A stretch of 64,000 nucleotides of DNA from Lineus longissimus (GCF_910592395.1 NC_088313.1:19298437-19362436), one strand, 5' to 3'; counted from the stretch's first letter, positions 31,050 through 44,010 are shown. Translations and numbers: made by a program. The notes: generated by a model from the sequence alone, not told the origin.

Positions 31050-31469
31050 ATATTATGCGTTTGAACATATCTGTTGTTGTCATCCTCTTATCTCCTGTAT
31101 ACCAAAGAGTACATTAGAGTCATGTGCTTATGTGCAGAACCAGATACCACTAAAATTGGCGTCGATTTGACAGATGAGAGCTACTTGTCATCCACTTAAG
31201 ATCAATAGAGCTTTTTCACGGGCCTGTTGCTTGAGACATCCTGCTCACTGATGATGTGCAGCAGCTCTGTGCACTTGGATGGAAGTGATTTTGAATCAAA
31301 CACTTCACAAACTGCAAGGGAGTAGCCTCGAACAGAGGAACAAAGTCTGGTTGGATTACGGACTTGTCGTTCAGTCTTTTGTGGGATGGATTGGCTGCTC
31401 TGGTGAAGAGTGGTGTAGCTGTTCATTGAGGATTAGTTACTCCCCAATTTCAAGAAGCAATTGCTTCAT

Positions 31470-31925
31470 AGTGGAGACCAACGTATGGTGGTGCAACAGG
31501 ACATGTCCTGCCCCTTGTCTTTGACAACCTTTGCCGGAGTGGCAGGAACACGGCCCCTTGTCTCCCTGATCTCTCGCAACATGCGACTGGTGGAGCAGGA
31601 GGTATAGTTCTGTCTTTATATGGACAACTTGCACTTTGCAGCTGGGTGGAGCAGGAGGAATAGTCCTTTGAATTTCGCAACCAGCAGCTGGGTGAAGCTG
31701 GAGGTATAGCCACCTGTCTTTCACAAGTTGTGGCCGAGGAAGTCCCCAGTCTTTCACAACTTGTGGCTGGCATGGTGGAGTAGCAAGAGTACAAAGTACA
31801 GTAGAGTACTTTTCCAACCATTGCTATAGTCCCAAGACTTTCACGACTAGTGGCTTGTGTAGCAGGGGGAACATTCCCCCGTCTCCAACAAACCTGTGCT
31901 TGGTGAAGCAAGAGCACAAACAGAA
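31470..31925. repeat. degenerate tandem repeat, unit about 45-50 bp
   Basis: The phrase GTCTTTCACAACTTGTGGC, followed by GGTGGAGCAGGAGGTATAGT, recurs in diverged form at least six times (clear near 31560-31600, 31640-31665, 31688-31725, 31755-31785 and 31838-31868). The long minus-strand frames across it (up to 179 codons, rich in Cys and Pro) are made of this repeat and are not taken as a gene. Confidence 0.7.
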
Positions 31926-33123
31926 AATGACTGTAATATGTGTTAGAGAATCTTGACGATGGAATGGACCTTGCGAGATGGGATTGCACCCTACCATTAC
32001 TCCGCCGATTCCCTCCTCATGATCCAAAAAGAAACTGACCAGAAGCTCGATTTAGATAAAACTTATTTAGCATGTTTATTTCTCCTTTTAGTTTTACATA
32101 TACAATGATAATGAAAATACGATGTATTTGAAAGTGATGGCTGGAAATAAAATAAAGGTTGTATAGGCCTATATACATTTGTTTCAGAGTATTTTCAAGA
32201 GGTGCCAGACTCCCTAGTCATACCCCCTCCCAAAATTCACGGCTGCCACATGTGAAAGAAGTGCATGTATATTTATTTACACAGTGATGTGCACACTCAG
32301 GTGATAAGACAATAGAAGAACACTCACAAAATGTAGCCAAAATGATGGCAGAAGACATTCAGTTTTAATTGCCTTCACAGTGGCTGCTAAATCTACATTT
32401 TTCTCTAAGATATTCTACATCCGAAAAAAAGAATGCAATATTTTGATTTGACTAAATTTGAATTGACTGGAATCAAAAGTAAGTGAGGCGAGCCTACGTA
32501 TTTTTGATGGAATGCTTCAGATTATTGGCCAAAAGACAATAAATATATGTTATACATGTAGATACATTGCAGTGAAATACGTGTAGAACTTGGTCTGGCA
32601 TCGGACGTATTATACGTGGATGGACACATTAGACATTTTCAGATGCCGAGCTAGCAGAATGGATGGAATAAAAATGATAATTTAATGATAAAACAAAAAT
32701 ATCATTCACCAGCAGTAAAATATAGAGTTCAAGTTGGACGGAAAAGTTAAACCCCGGAAGAAAATCACACCTGGAGCCAACTCATTTTGTGACAAACGCT
32801 TGAGGCAAATGAGCCCAATTTGCATATAAAGATACTTCAATAGCTATCCTCTGACCTTGTCCTCTGACTAATATATCAACATGAAATCCGAACCACCGGA
32901 CTCCGTTATATGCCACAATCAACATGCAATGTCTTCAGAGAGTGCCGTCCAGTCAACTGTTTCCATACAGGCAATGTAACAGACAATTGTCTACGCTAAT
33001 TGTACCCAAACAATAGAAGACAAGATAATCACCACGTTGACGCCCCGTGACTTTGACACCCCTCCCCCACATACAGATAACCTTTCTTCTTTCAGTCCAT
33101 AAAACTAAGCTGACTCGACAATT
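31926..33123 (-). other. probable 3' UTR of SPEF1
   Basis: Sequence downstream of the SPEF1 stop on the minus strand, with AATAAA at plus-strand TTTATT 32085-32090. AT-rich, with no coding signal. The ERI1 and SPEF1 genes converge here. Confidence 0.45.
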
Positions 33124-36100
33124 TCAGTTATTTCCTCCGTAATTTGACGCCTTTTTCCGCACTGCTGTAGGACTTCCTAGATGTTGATTTGTCGGCCGGA
33201 GCTGTTCGAGTCGGCACGTCAAATCGTCTATCCTGATGTCTTTGAGATGAAGGAGATGTTCTAACCGGCGGATCTTGGCTTGTAGAATCTAAAATATGAG
33301 ATCTTAATCATATAAGATTGATTGAGATGTTTTAGGAAATGCATAATTTATCAAGATTACATCAGTCATGAAGCAAACGGGGTCCAACCTTCATTTTAAA
33401 TCTAAGTTTGAATCAAAGTCAATCTATATAAAAGGGAAGCCATAAACTTACACTAATTGTTTCTTCTTTGGCGAGACATTCCTGTGACTTCTCCTCAAAT
33501 ATCAACCTAGGGACGAAATCAGATGTGTATGACGTAGCCTGGGCCTTTGTAATGTTTGCTCTGAAACGAATGAAAGCGACATGGTGAGACCTCAATGGGA
33601 AAGCAGCCATGGACACAACTGACTTGTGAAGAGTTGGATGGCAACTCGCGTAGCCAGAAATTGTCCAGTCTCTTCAGTTACTACCCACAAAGTGACAGTG
33701 ACAGTGCTAACCCTGATGTGCAGTTACTGTCTACAATTTATGATGATGATTAACATTATTTATTTAGTCTGCAAGGACATATGATCACAGACAAGCACAA
33801 TAACTAACCTTGTTCTGTCAAGAATAGTGTTTGACACAAAATGTAATCATTTAGATGAAATTAAAAGTGAAAATTTTATTTCCAATGACTGTTCTTCTCT
33901 CAAATTAATAAACTCGCTACTAATTGAGAATCGAAATGGATTTTAATGCATGTCCCCTTTACTGGCAGATAACTGTTATTCATTACATTGTTACATAATC
34001 AAGTCAGCGACAAACAAGAAACAAAAGCACTACAAATACAGAATAAGCAGGATGATACAGAATTTATGAGGAAATTTAATAAATTTTGGCTGGGGAGAAT
34101 CATGCAATCAATTTCATTGGCCTTACTGCTCCCTCATGAGCCAATAGCAACATCATGCAATGACTTACCCCATATAGTCAGTGAGAAATCTCTGAAATGC
34201 AAAATCTTCCCTTTTTCGTATCCGAAACTCCCTTGCCTCATTTTTAGCTTCGGTTTCTAAAGTCCTATTAGTTAAGATAGTCATGTCATCTGCCCTGCGG
34301 GGCGATAAAGGCCCCTTCCCGTACGGCATTGAAAAATCTGTCGGTCCCTATGAATTTCAATTGTTTACAAGATGGCTGCCACTTGGCTCGTAAATCAACT
34401 CAGTCTTGGTGACAAGGGGTAAACCGGTAGGACTTATTGCGCAATGGCATTTGGATCAGGCATAGGCCCTACACAAATCAACTCAATACAGTTAACAGTA
34501 GTACTATTTACAAGGTTATATCCCAGTACTTGGCTAAGAAAATAACTGTTGTAACAATGTTATTATTGTTATTTGGCTAAGTCAAAGTAAACTGGGTTGA
34601 ACTGGTTGGCATCTAACATTGATATACTGAGGTGAAGTGAATAGAAATCTAAGTTAATACAGTGGAATTCCAGTATCAAGCCTGATTATGATTATTCCTG
34701 TTTTCAGTGTGCATGTCTTAATAAAGGATTGTACGCTATTGTATAAGGGGCACATTGTGACTCCTACCTTAAAAATTTTGTGTTTTGGCCTTTAGACCAA
34801 GGCCCCTCAGTGGGTGGTGAGAATTGTCATGAAAAAAACGTTATTATTTTAGTACCAATTATTCCAAGAGCACTCTCATGAAGATGATAGTTCACGACAA
34901 TCTCCCATCTCAAACTGTCATTTCAATGCTTAAAAATATTTGAAAGTTTCTCTATACCAGATGCCACTAGATAGTGTCCCCCCCCACACACCACCACTAA
35001 GGTACTGCCTACAACCATCACTCATTCCTAAGTGACACGGCCTGTGTTGTGTTTATTTGAGACCCCTTGGTAACAAGGGATTACTCTCTCAGGCTTCAAC
35101 AACAACTGATCAAAAGTGTCCACTTCACACAAATTAGGGACTGTTTTCTGTAAAAATATTTTGAAGACCTCATATCATAGTTATATTTGCCAGTCACAAC
35201 GGAAAGCAAGGAACATAGAAAGCACATCTAGATGTCGGCATAAGAGTGGATTAAAATTCAATGTTATGAACGTCGCTGAAAAATGATGACTTCTGAAGAC
35301 AGGAACATTACAAATTTCACTTCGACTGAATGCTAGGCAACTCTGTACTAACTGGACAAACAATAAGCAGGCTTCTAGTCACATTATTGTGATAGAACTG
35401 AATTTAACACGGCACTGTTGGATCTCTGTACCGAAGCTGAGACTGTTGGGTCAGGAGTTCAAATTCTCTCCCTTCAGAGTGCCATCCTCCTAGTCTTGAT
35501 TTTACCGAGACCTGCCAGTGCATTGTTAATTTCTTAAATCATCCTAAAAGCGAAAGACCAAATGCAACACCATTATGTACAAAAGTACTTAGATATTTAT
35601 CATGTACACTAATGTTACCTCGGAGTTACATGATGATGTGGATGCGACATTTTACTTGGACCAGCAATAAACTTATGAGGTTGACTGTGGCTTGATCCGA
35701 TCCTGGGAAAGGGAAAAGGATATCAAATTAGGATCAGGCCCAGATCTAACTCTAAAAGATAACTGCTCTTGATTGCTAATGAATAGACTAAACTCTCACT
35801 AGACAGAAAGAATTCTAAGATACAAGTGGCAAGAGTCTACTTCAGGCGTAAACATGAAGTTGAATGAACTCTCCTTGGGATGTGTGGAGAATAGTCACTG
35901 ACTATCTAAGTCAGATCCGAGTTGATCGAAAGGCCATTGCTCCTAGAGCAGGGTAATGCATTCACATTGTTTTGGGAAAATGATTTTATTCAACTATTGA
36001 CCCGCCCCTGAAGTACTCCATTCTTCCTGCCATTGCAGTCTTCTTCTATTCCATTCACACTACCAGTTAATGTCTTCAAAAATCATCCTGTTTCAGCACA

Positions 36101-39100
36101 AGTTTTAGAAATCATACATCATAGGAGCAGCCAGAGGAGGAAAAGGGTTTGACATTGAAAAAGGACCTCCTCTCTCCAAATCCTGGCTACACCTATGAGA
36201 TAGAATAAGATAAGCTGCCTAAACTCACACATTTGGCTCATCGCGATATTGATAATATTCTGGCTGACTGAAACCAAATTAAACAATTTGCCTACAGCGT
36301 AACTACAAGAGTCCTTGGTTTGGGTTAGTAGAGAATGATCTGATCACTATAAAGGACAAATTTTGTCTGCCGATTTTGTCCACAGCAAAAATCTATTTGA
36401 ACTATACAGACTAAATCTGAAATCAAGTCAAGATTAACACAGCAACTGGATAGAAATAAAACAAAACTCGAAAGTAACGAGGAACAGAGTCAAATTTCAA
36501 ATTAAGCCATTGCTCCAGTCAGGTTGTTTAAACAAAGCCCTCTTCTTGGGTTCTTCATCCTCAATTTTCATGAAATTTCATTTCTATTAAATTTCTGAAC
36601 ACTGACTGAAACACCACAGCTAATTTTAACTGACCTCAAGTTATCTAGACTCTTTTGCGCGGGGAAATTGCCGCTGTCTGCGGGCTGGACTGGGGCAGAG
36701 ACTTCCTTGCCAGAGGTCTCCCTGCTGGGACCAGCAGAAACGCTTGTACTCCATGTACTCGGACTACAAAAACATGTTGTATTCAACTCAAATCTGGAAA
36801 CTCTTTTCTCATTTACTGAATCCCGATAACAACAACTTATCAGTCGAGACAGTGGTGAAGTGCCATGCTGTCTACTTCCTCACAAAAGGACAGTGGAGAT
36901 GCATGGATATCCTGTTCTCAGCCTTGAGCCTTGAAAGGAAGTGGCAAGTCCCCTAATGAATTGAAAAGGGTAGGTATTCCATGAGAAGGGAAAGAAGTTA
37001 TTTCATTACAGAATTAACTTGAATGAAGTTTTTTCCACAAGGATTGAAAACAGACGTAACAGTACACATAGATGAAATAAGAGAATGCTATCTTTCTTAC
37101 CCAAGTCCTCGAGCTCCCGGCTGTGGCATCTTGGTATTTGGACTGACTCTAGCGTGTTGGCCTGATACTGATCCTGCAAACACATGTAGAGAAATTAAAA
37201 TCTAGCTGCTTCATGACGTTGACCCATGCTTTTGAGAACAAAGCAAAACTAACTTTGTAAGTGGTGCTGCTGGTGTTAAAAAGAGAGATTTTGATGAATG
37301 GACACAACAGCACATCATTGACACAGTCCTTGGGTAGGGTACTTGAAAACCACAACCAATTCAGATCACTTGTTTGCAGGGTGCTAAAGGTCATCTTGCA
37401 TGCTCTTTCTACCTTGGTCATGCTGTGACTGATGATGTTGATGCAAATACCCATCCATCTCTCGTCCCTGGTCCGCCTCTGGTCGGTCGCTGTATTGCCC
37501 TTTGCCGACCTGCCGATTCCGCTCGGACAGGAGAATCTTGTCAATCTTTGATCGCATAATGAGTAAGACACGTTCAACTGTGGAGGGCTTATTTGTGGCA
37601 ATGCTTCGTATCACATCCTCTGAGAGTTCCATATTTAACTTCTTTAATACTTTTCTGAAACAGAACCAGAAGATTGAATGATTGATGAAATGCAGGATGC
37701 ATCATTAACTATTTTTACGCCCGCTTATCTCGAAAATTACTTCCCTAGCTGTTTCAATTTCCAGAGTTGGAAGCTGTTCTGGTCAAAAGCCGTTTACTAT
37801 GAGACTACAAATCTTATACTTTTTCAAGGACTTGTCAGGCCAATGAATGATTTGGCCCAGTGACATCTTATTCACAAAAATATCCATAAATTATGTACAC
37901 ACTAGGAAAGATGAAGAGAATTTCTAATTGCTGTGAACAATACATTTGAATAAGCCTGGCCTTAGGTTTACCCACGTTCATCATGATATCATTGACTGTG
38001 CATGCAATGAGCAGTTTGACATGCAAAGACTTAAAGTCTGAGCTTCCAAAAGATTTTCCCACACGAGGAGCCGACTTTTTCTATTGATAATTGAACGTGA
38101 GAACCCCAAAGTCAGTTATTAATACACACGGCTACAAGATTAGTTGGTGAATAAACTAGAAGAGGCAAAGAAGGTGAATTGAACTTGAAACAGACAAACA
38201 TAAAAGTTTTGTTCCTCAGTGGTAGTATAGATTAGCTATTATGATTGATGAAGACAATAAGACTCATATTTGTCAGAACAGGATGCAGGACAAGCACTAA
38301 TAGAGACATGAGGTCACAGAAAGACACATTGGACAGAATTTCATCAATTACCTGTTCAACAAATACCAGTTTTCCTCTTTTTGTTTAGTCGCATTGGCGG
38401 GAGTATAGTTATGCACTTCCACAAGTTTTGGGAAGTAAAACTTGATGAGCTCAGCGGCCATAACTACAGAAAACAGGCAATGGAAGAGCATAAGAGGACA
38501 TCGAACGATTTCTATACATTTCTACACTGAACACGCAAACTGCTGCAGGCAAGAGTTCAGAGCTTTAGTTGGTTTGAAATCCCAAAAGGTAAAAAAGATA
38601 CTGAAAATCCTCCCCCAAAAAGGTTCCCTATTTTACCAATTCCTGTCCCAATGCTGGAAAGGAGCGCCAGCCAGGGATCGAAGAAGATTGTGGAGGAAAG
38701 TTCCTGGTGGCTGATGCCCTCAAAGGGGGCTTAGCAATCCCAATGCTATTTGTTATTGTGTGGAAATGAACCAAATGAATGCAAATTCAGAAATGAAAAC
38801 ATCAAACCAACCATACTCAGCTACAAAGAGCTTGTGCTGAAGCAGTCAACATGTGTCATATATCCAGCACCAACTTGCATTTTCATTCAGAAGACGAGGT
38901 GGCAATAATCCTCAGATGTTACTCAATTCTGTCATATATAGACACTGAAATTCATACATGAAGCATTGTTCTTGTTTAAAAAGTGTGTTTTACAGCAATT
39001 TCTAACATCTGTAAATGAATTAGAAGTTGGTGGTGGGTATTCAAGGTCAGTGAGTAATGCAACATTTGAACAGCAGCCTGAAAAGTGAACACAACAAATT

Positions 39101-39916
39101 AAAACATAAAACCATGCGCTATAAATCTCAACTATTATCAAGGCTATGTTACCTGTTTAACAATTTCCAATTAGTGACTTTTGCTTCCGTGGAATTAGCA
39201 GCTGGGTAATTATGAAGTTCAACCAGTTTGGGGAAGAAGTGTTTCATTGTTTCTGCGACAAGAACTAAAGAAGGAGACTCCAGTGAGTTTGAAATGGTAG
39301 ATACAAGTATTGAGTCAGATAAACAATGTGAAAGCATCATAGAATATTTCTATTCTTTTCTTTTCTGCTCTTCGCTTTTTTTTGTTGATTCATCTATAAA
39401 GCACATGCCAACGAATACTTTACCCTAGTTTTGATATTTACTTTAAACTTAAAGCGGCCCATTAAAGGCCATATACTAGGCTAGTTAACACTAAAATCAT
39501 CGATGCAGAATAGAACTTAGAAGGCATATCACATATCATCTCTCTTGTTAATTCTAGCTGGTTCTATTTCAAGATGTCCATGACAAAAGTTATGATAATG
39601 ATTTCAAAAACATACATGCAGAATAGATGTCATCATATGACATATTTTCTCAAATGTGACCCGATATTGGGCATAAGGGCAGGGCTATAGTAAGTAGGGT
39701 TCTGCTTGGCCTACCATGCCTATGCTGTTATGCACGACATACGAGCATCATGAGCTCCATCTCAGGACAGTAACGTGATTACAATTAAGAATGTAAAACG
39801 GTGATCTTACCCCCATCAGAGAAATCTCTGGTGATGTTCCTTTTTGGCCTGGACAGGGGAATTTCATCAACCCAAGTGTACAGGTCCTCAAGGACTTCAT
39901 CATCCACCGCCTCCAT
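33124..39916 (-). CDS. SPEF1: SPEF1/CLAMP, microtubule-binding calponin-homology protein
   Basis: Exons on the minus strand: 39916-39811, then either 39264-39153 or 38463-38352, then 37654-37413, 37173-37101, 36763-36635, 35702-35619, 33560-33452 and 33288-33124. With one alternative exon the frame closes at 339 residues. The start follows the family pattern: MEAVDDEVLEDLYTWVDEIP, then SRPKRNITRDFSDG. The CH domain covers about 5-115. A long Ser/Pro/His-rich linker (about 155-250) makes it longer than human SPEF1 (236). The end, ILQAKIRRLEHLLHLKDI then DDLTCRLEQL, is the conserved coiled coil. Known role: bundling microtubules in the central apparatus of motile cilia and in epithelial cells. 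An in-frame upstream ATG at 39991 would add 25 residues unlike the family. The linker exon at 37173-37101 rests on phase and splice sites only. Confidence 0.94.
38352..38463 (-). CDS. SPEF1: SPEF1 alternative exon 2, copy B
   Basis: 112 bp, acceptor TTTTCTGTAG, donor AACAG before GTAATT. Entered in phase 1, it encodes VMAAELIKFYFPKLVEVHNY and ends WYLLNR. It is 23/38 identical to copy A and resembles vertebrate SPEF1 slightly more in the IKFYFPK segment. Confidence 0.92.
39153..39264 (-). CDS. SPEF1: SPEF1 alternative exon 2, copy A
   Basis: 112 bp, acceptor CTTCTTTAG, donor AACAG before GTAACA. It has the same phases and length as copy B and encodes VLVAETMKHFFPKLVELHNY, ending WKLLNR. Each copy alone keeps the frame; including both (112 is not a multiple of 3) or neither shifts it. 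Confidence 0.92.
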
Positions 39917-40294
39917 CCCTAAATGGCCAACAACTTCGACACCCGCCACCTTGACAAAAGTATGTAAACGATGAGCGAATATAAATGACAATAAGTTAGC
40001 TTTTATTGGCTTATTTCGGTGCTATTTTGGGACAGTATTTTGGTCGTCAATGTACACCTATCCCACCATGCACTGCGGCAGCAATTTCCAAGCGTCGTCG
40101 ACAGTAATCATTGCGACCAGTCCTCACTCAACCTACTGACTCTGCCACAGCTGCTGCGGCATTAGACGCAGCGACCTCTGGCGGAAAAAGTTGAAACGAT
40201 TTAGTCAGTCTCACGCGAAAATTAGAAAACAACGAAGGGAAGTAACGTTGGGCAGAAAATTTTGCATTGCTTATTAGTCTATCCACAGGACAAG
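39917..40294. promoter_or_regulatory. bidirectional promoter SPEF1 / BCCIP
   Basis: Only 378 bases separate the two divergent start codons. The region is richer in CpG than its surroundings (for example AGCGTCGTCGACAG near 40091) and has no clear TATA box, in keeping with a shared promoter. A ciliary gene and a housekeeping gene would share it. Confidence 0.6.
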
Positions 40295-43200
40295 ATGTCT
40301 GCGCCCATGAAAAAGCGAGCGGTGCACGATGAGATGAAAAAACTAGAAAAAGAAGGCGATTTAAGTGATAGTGAGCAGGATATCGATCCATCTTCGGATG
40401 ACGAAAAAGATGAAGACTCAAATGAATTCGAGGGCAAGGTGCGTTAAGACTTTCGTTCGCTTAAAACTGTTCAGCAGTAGTTGCCATACACAGTCACTCG
40501 TCACAAGATTGCACAACACGTGACAATCCATGGCCATGCATTCCGGCTCCGCTGAATGCACTAGTGCACACAAGCACACGTGCACAGGCTGCTAAGCGAC
40601 ACATCCCATTTCAAATAGGCTCTGATCCCCGCTATGCGCCCCACTGCCTTGTTTTAACTGTTTGGTGCCTCATCTTTGTACCGACTGCCGGCGCCACCAC
40701 GCCAGGCCAATGATTAATGAATTGAAGTCTTGGATTTCATGCATTGACACCGGCTCACCGCATGCTCAGCCTATCTGTTTATTGAAATGGAAATGAATAT
40801 TGTAGGCCTACACCTACTCTATGTCATCTCATTATCTCTTCAATTTTAGGAGATCCAAGTTGATTTTGAGGCACGTGTTGCTCAGGACAGTGACTTTCAT
40901 GGAATCAAGCAGCTGCTGAAACAGTTATTACTGAAGGCCGATATTGATATGGGCGAGCTGGTCAATTACGTTATCTCAAACAATAATGTTGGCAGCGTTC
41001 TGAAGGTAAGCAAATGCAATTGCCGAGTTTGGTATCTTTGCAAAATAAAATGTAAACTAAAGAAAGAACCTACCATAAAATGTAACTATTCTTCCATGTT
41101 TTTTTCTGTTTTGTAGGTCTAGGTCCGACGGTACCTGACTTGTATCATTTTCTTGTTGCAGCAAGTTGATGATATTCCTGATGATGATGATAATGGTGAT
41201 GATGATGATGCAACCATTGAGCCTGTCTTTGGCCTCACGTCTGTGGTCGATCTTTCAAAGGTAGGTTACATTCAAAATAGAATTTAGATTATGATTATAG
41301 ACTTTTGGTACATCTACCTGGTTACAGGATGTCTGAAGTGTAAAAATTTTGATGTATTGATCAATACAGCCAATGATACACGTAGTCTGAAACATCAGGA
41401 TTTATCAACATTGATGGCGATGAGGCCATCATTGAAAGGAGGTTCAAGCATGTCGTCACACATTGCCAATGTTACCAGTAAAGTTTAAGCATAAGTCCAA
41501 AAGTTTCAATGGTAAAATACGGAATTGATGCTAGGCTGCTAAACCCACTACTGTTGATTGTGCCAAATCGTAGGTTGTTAACTTCAACTAACTGTTGTTT
41601 GTTTCCTTCATTCTAGGACAGTACGTGTTCAAAACAACTCAAATCGTTACTCTTGGAAAGGTGTAAAGAGTGCAACAGCAAGAAGTTAGCCGACTTCAGG
41701 GCCATGTTCGACAGCAAGCAGATCGGTTTCATTGTGAACGAACGATTCATCAATCTGCCACCACAAGTATCAGTGCCACTCTTCACATCACTAAAGTAAG
41801 TACAGAATTAGGCTCTTTATTTCATTCAAATTCATCCACATAATTATGGGTATCCTGGATTTTCATCGCTTCAACTAAAGCTGAAACTTCAAGGTCAAAG
41901 CTTCTGCAAACGACAGCATTAAAAAGTTGGAACACCTTGAAGACCTTGCATAAACCTGATCAAAACGGGGGTAAAACACATGATCTTGCAAAGAAACCTA
42001 ATTCTGGATAAAAGACAAATTCTAAATTGATGAATTTGCAATGCATCCATTGTCAGGTAATCAATGCACCATGCCCGCAGTTTACACATTGCTGCATTCG
42101 CTTCAGATTGTAGACATGTTTCAAATCCATTCACTTCAATGCTATTATTTCCTCGCACCATGCCATCCTGCTATAAATAGACATCTATATTTAGCTTATC
42201 CAAGTTCTATTGATGCACCCTTGATTGACAACAAATTTGATGCTGGTTAAATCTCGTTGAAACATGAATAATAGCCACGTATTGACAGCTTACCCCGGGG
42301 GCGTGTCTCGTTAATGCATAGAACATTCTAAAAATGAGCCGCTTTTGAGATAGTCGATAATGTGTCATGTGTATAATCATCAATATTTAATTCTTATGTA
42401 AAGAAATTTCAATTTTTGAAACAATAAGATTTTTAAGAAAAGAAATTTCTGTTTATGACTGTATACTTTGTGGGATGTTGGGGTCTGAGTTATTGATTGA
42501 AGCTGCAAATAAGTTCATGAGGGCTTGTTATCAAGGCCAAGTTTTCGAACGATCGCTTGCTGTATTTATGTGTTTTGTTGCCAGTTGTTGAACTGATCCA
42601 GCATGAAACCTCCGAAATCACTATTCTTGAGACTTTTTGTAACGTCCGGTTGAGAAAGATCACCAGACGTTTAAAATCGCGGTATCGATTTTGTGACGTT
42701 GGTTTGTTGCCAGGTGACAAAACACAAAGAGGCTGCTCTGTTTGTGTTTTGTTGTTATCTTCAAAGCACGTGCAGTGTTTTGATGATGAGGTTATATTGG
42801 AAACTTCCAATATTGTATGATATTGAATTTGTGGGTTGCTTCTCCTGGGCCCGGTGTAGGAATGGGTTTGCTATGAAACTATGAGTGATGTACAGAGCTC
42901 TGCTGAGATTAACACACAGTGACCCAAGTCTTAAAGGAGGACTATAGGAAGCTGCTAGGAGATCCTGATGGTGGTCCCAGGGTTACTCCCCTGTGGACTT
43001 GCCTGTATATGCCTCTGTATTCCATTGTTTATTACCATTTGACCACAAGACTGTCTCTATTTTCTCTCTGCAGGAAAGAAATTGAAGCTGCAAACAAGAA
43101 GAAGTCGAAGCAGTATGATCTGTATCTGATGATCGCCAAGACATATAAAATGAAGGAAGTGGGAAATAACGCAAAATCTAAAGGCAACAAGAACGAGGAT

Positions 43201-43726
43201 TTAACATATGTCAACCAGGAGGAGGAGTTCATTCAACAGGTATGCGTTCATCGTCTTGACTAGAATTTAAGGAATTGATACTAAAGTGGAGATAGTGGTT
43301 GTCTCATCATACATCGCAAGAGTACGGTAAAGCCACAATGTGAGCATAGTGCTTCACCAAGGGTGTAACCTTTTGTGGACTACTTACCTTCTGCACTGAA
43401 GACACATTAAGCTGCAATCATTGATGCGCATGAGGTTGTGCTTTGATAATGAACGTACTAAATGGTTGTTCAGCTGATTGATACATTTAAAACAAAGTAA
43501 CTTTCACAATTAAAGTCATTGACATGTTGTACTTACTGTTTTCCTTTGACTATTTCAGGAGGCCATGTTAACATTTGACTATTGTGTGACCAAAGAGCAC
43601 GACTCTGCCGTAGGTGGGTCATGGGATGAAGATGATGAAGAAATGGATGCCTATAGAACAGTCATGGTTTTCCCAGCGGAAAGGCTCGATAATATTGTCA
43701 CGAGACTGACAGAGGTCTTCTCTTAG
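40295..43726 (+). CDS. BCCIP: BCCIP, BRCA2- and CDKN1A-interacting protein
   Basis: Exons 40295-40438, 40850-41005, 41162-41260, 41617-41795, 43074-43239 and 43559-43726 join in frame to 303 residues (human 314). The N-terminus is charged and acidic (SDSEQDIDPSSDDEKDED). The conserved core starts at EIQVDFEARVAQDSDFHGIK and includes FIVNERFINLPPQVSVPLF and QEEEFIQQEAMLTFDY. The C-terminus has WDEDDEEMDAYRTVMVFPAE. Known roles in the family: binding BRCA2 and p21 in animals, and, like yeast Bcp1, chaperoning a large-subunit ribosomal protein and nuclear export. Mostly nuclear. A run of aspartates (exon 3, residues about 104-116) is longer than typical. Confidence 0.95.
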
Positions 43727-43869
43727 TCAGAAAGAACTATATATGAATTGGACTTGTAAGGGATCATTATAACTAGTGCGTCTTTGAACATTGGTGACAC
43801 ACTTTGACTTCAGAATTCAGAGTGGCTATGAGGTGACTTTAAGTCATCCAAAATATGGAGAAAGATGTG

Positions 43870-43875
43870 AATAAA
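43870..43875 (+). terminator. BCCIP polyadenylation signal
   Basis: AATAAA 144 bases after the BCCIP stop codon. Confidence 0.6.
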
Positions 43876-43931
43876 ATTAACAATCGTCTTCACTGAAATT
43901 ATTCTTCTGTTAGCTAATGCTGCTATCCTGA

Positions 43932-43963
43932 ACATGGAGGTATTATTAATAATACCTCCATGT
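43932..43963. repeat. 32-bp perfect palindrome
   Basis: ACATGGAGGTATTATT is followed immediately by its exact reverse complement, with no loop bases. It lies about 60 bases after the BCCIP polyadenylation signal. Confidence 0.97.
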
Positions 43964-44010
43964 CCTGAATAACTCATGGTGCCGTAGTTTTCTGGACGGC
44001 TGGCATAAGT

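Noticed and set aside
31437-31989. Minus-strand frames of 126 and 179 codons, Cys/Pro-rich
   Set aside because: They translate a degenerate tandem repeat in overlapping frames and show no family motif.
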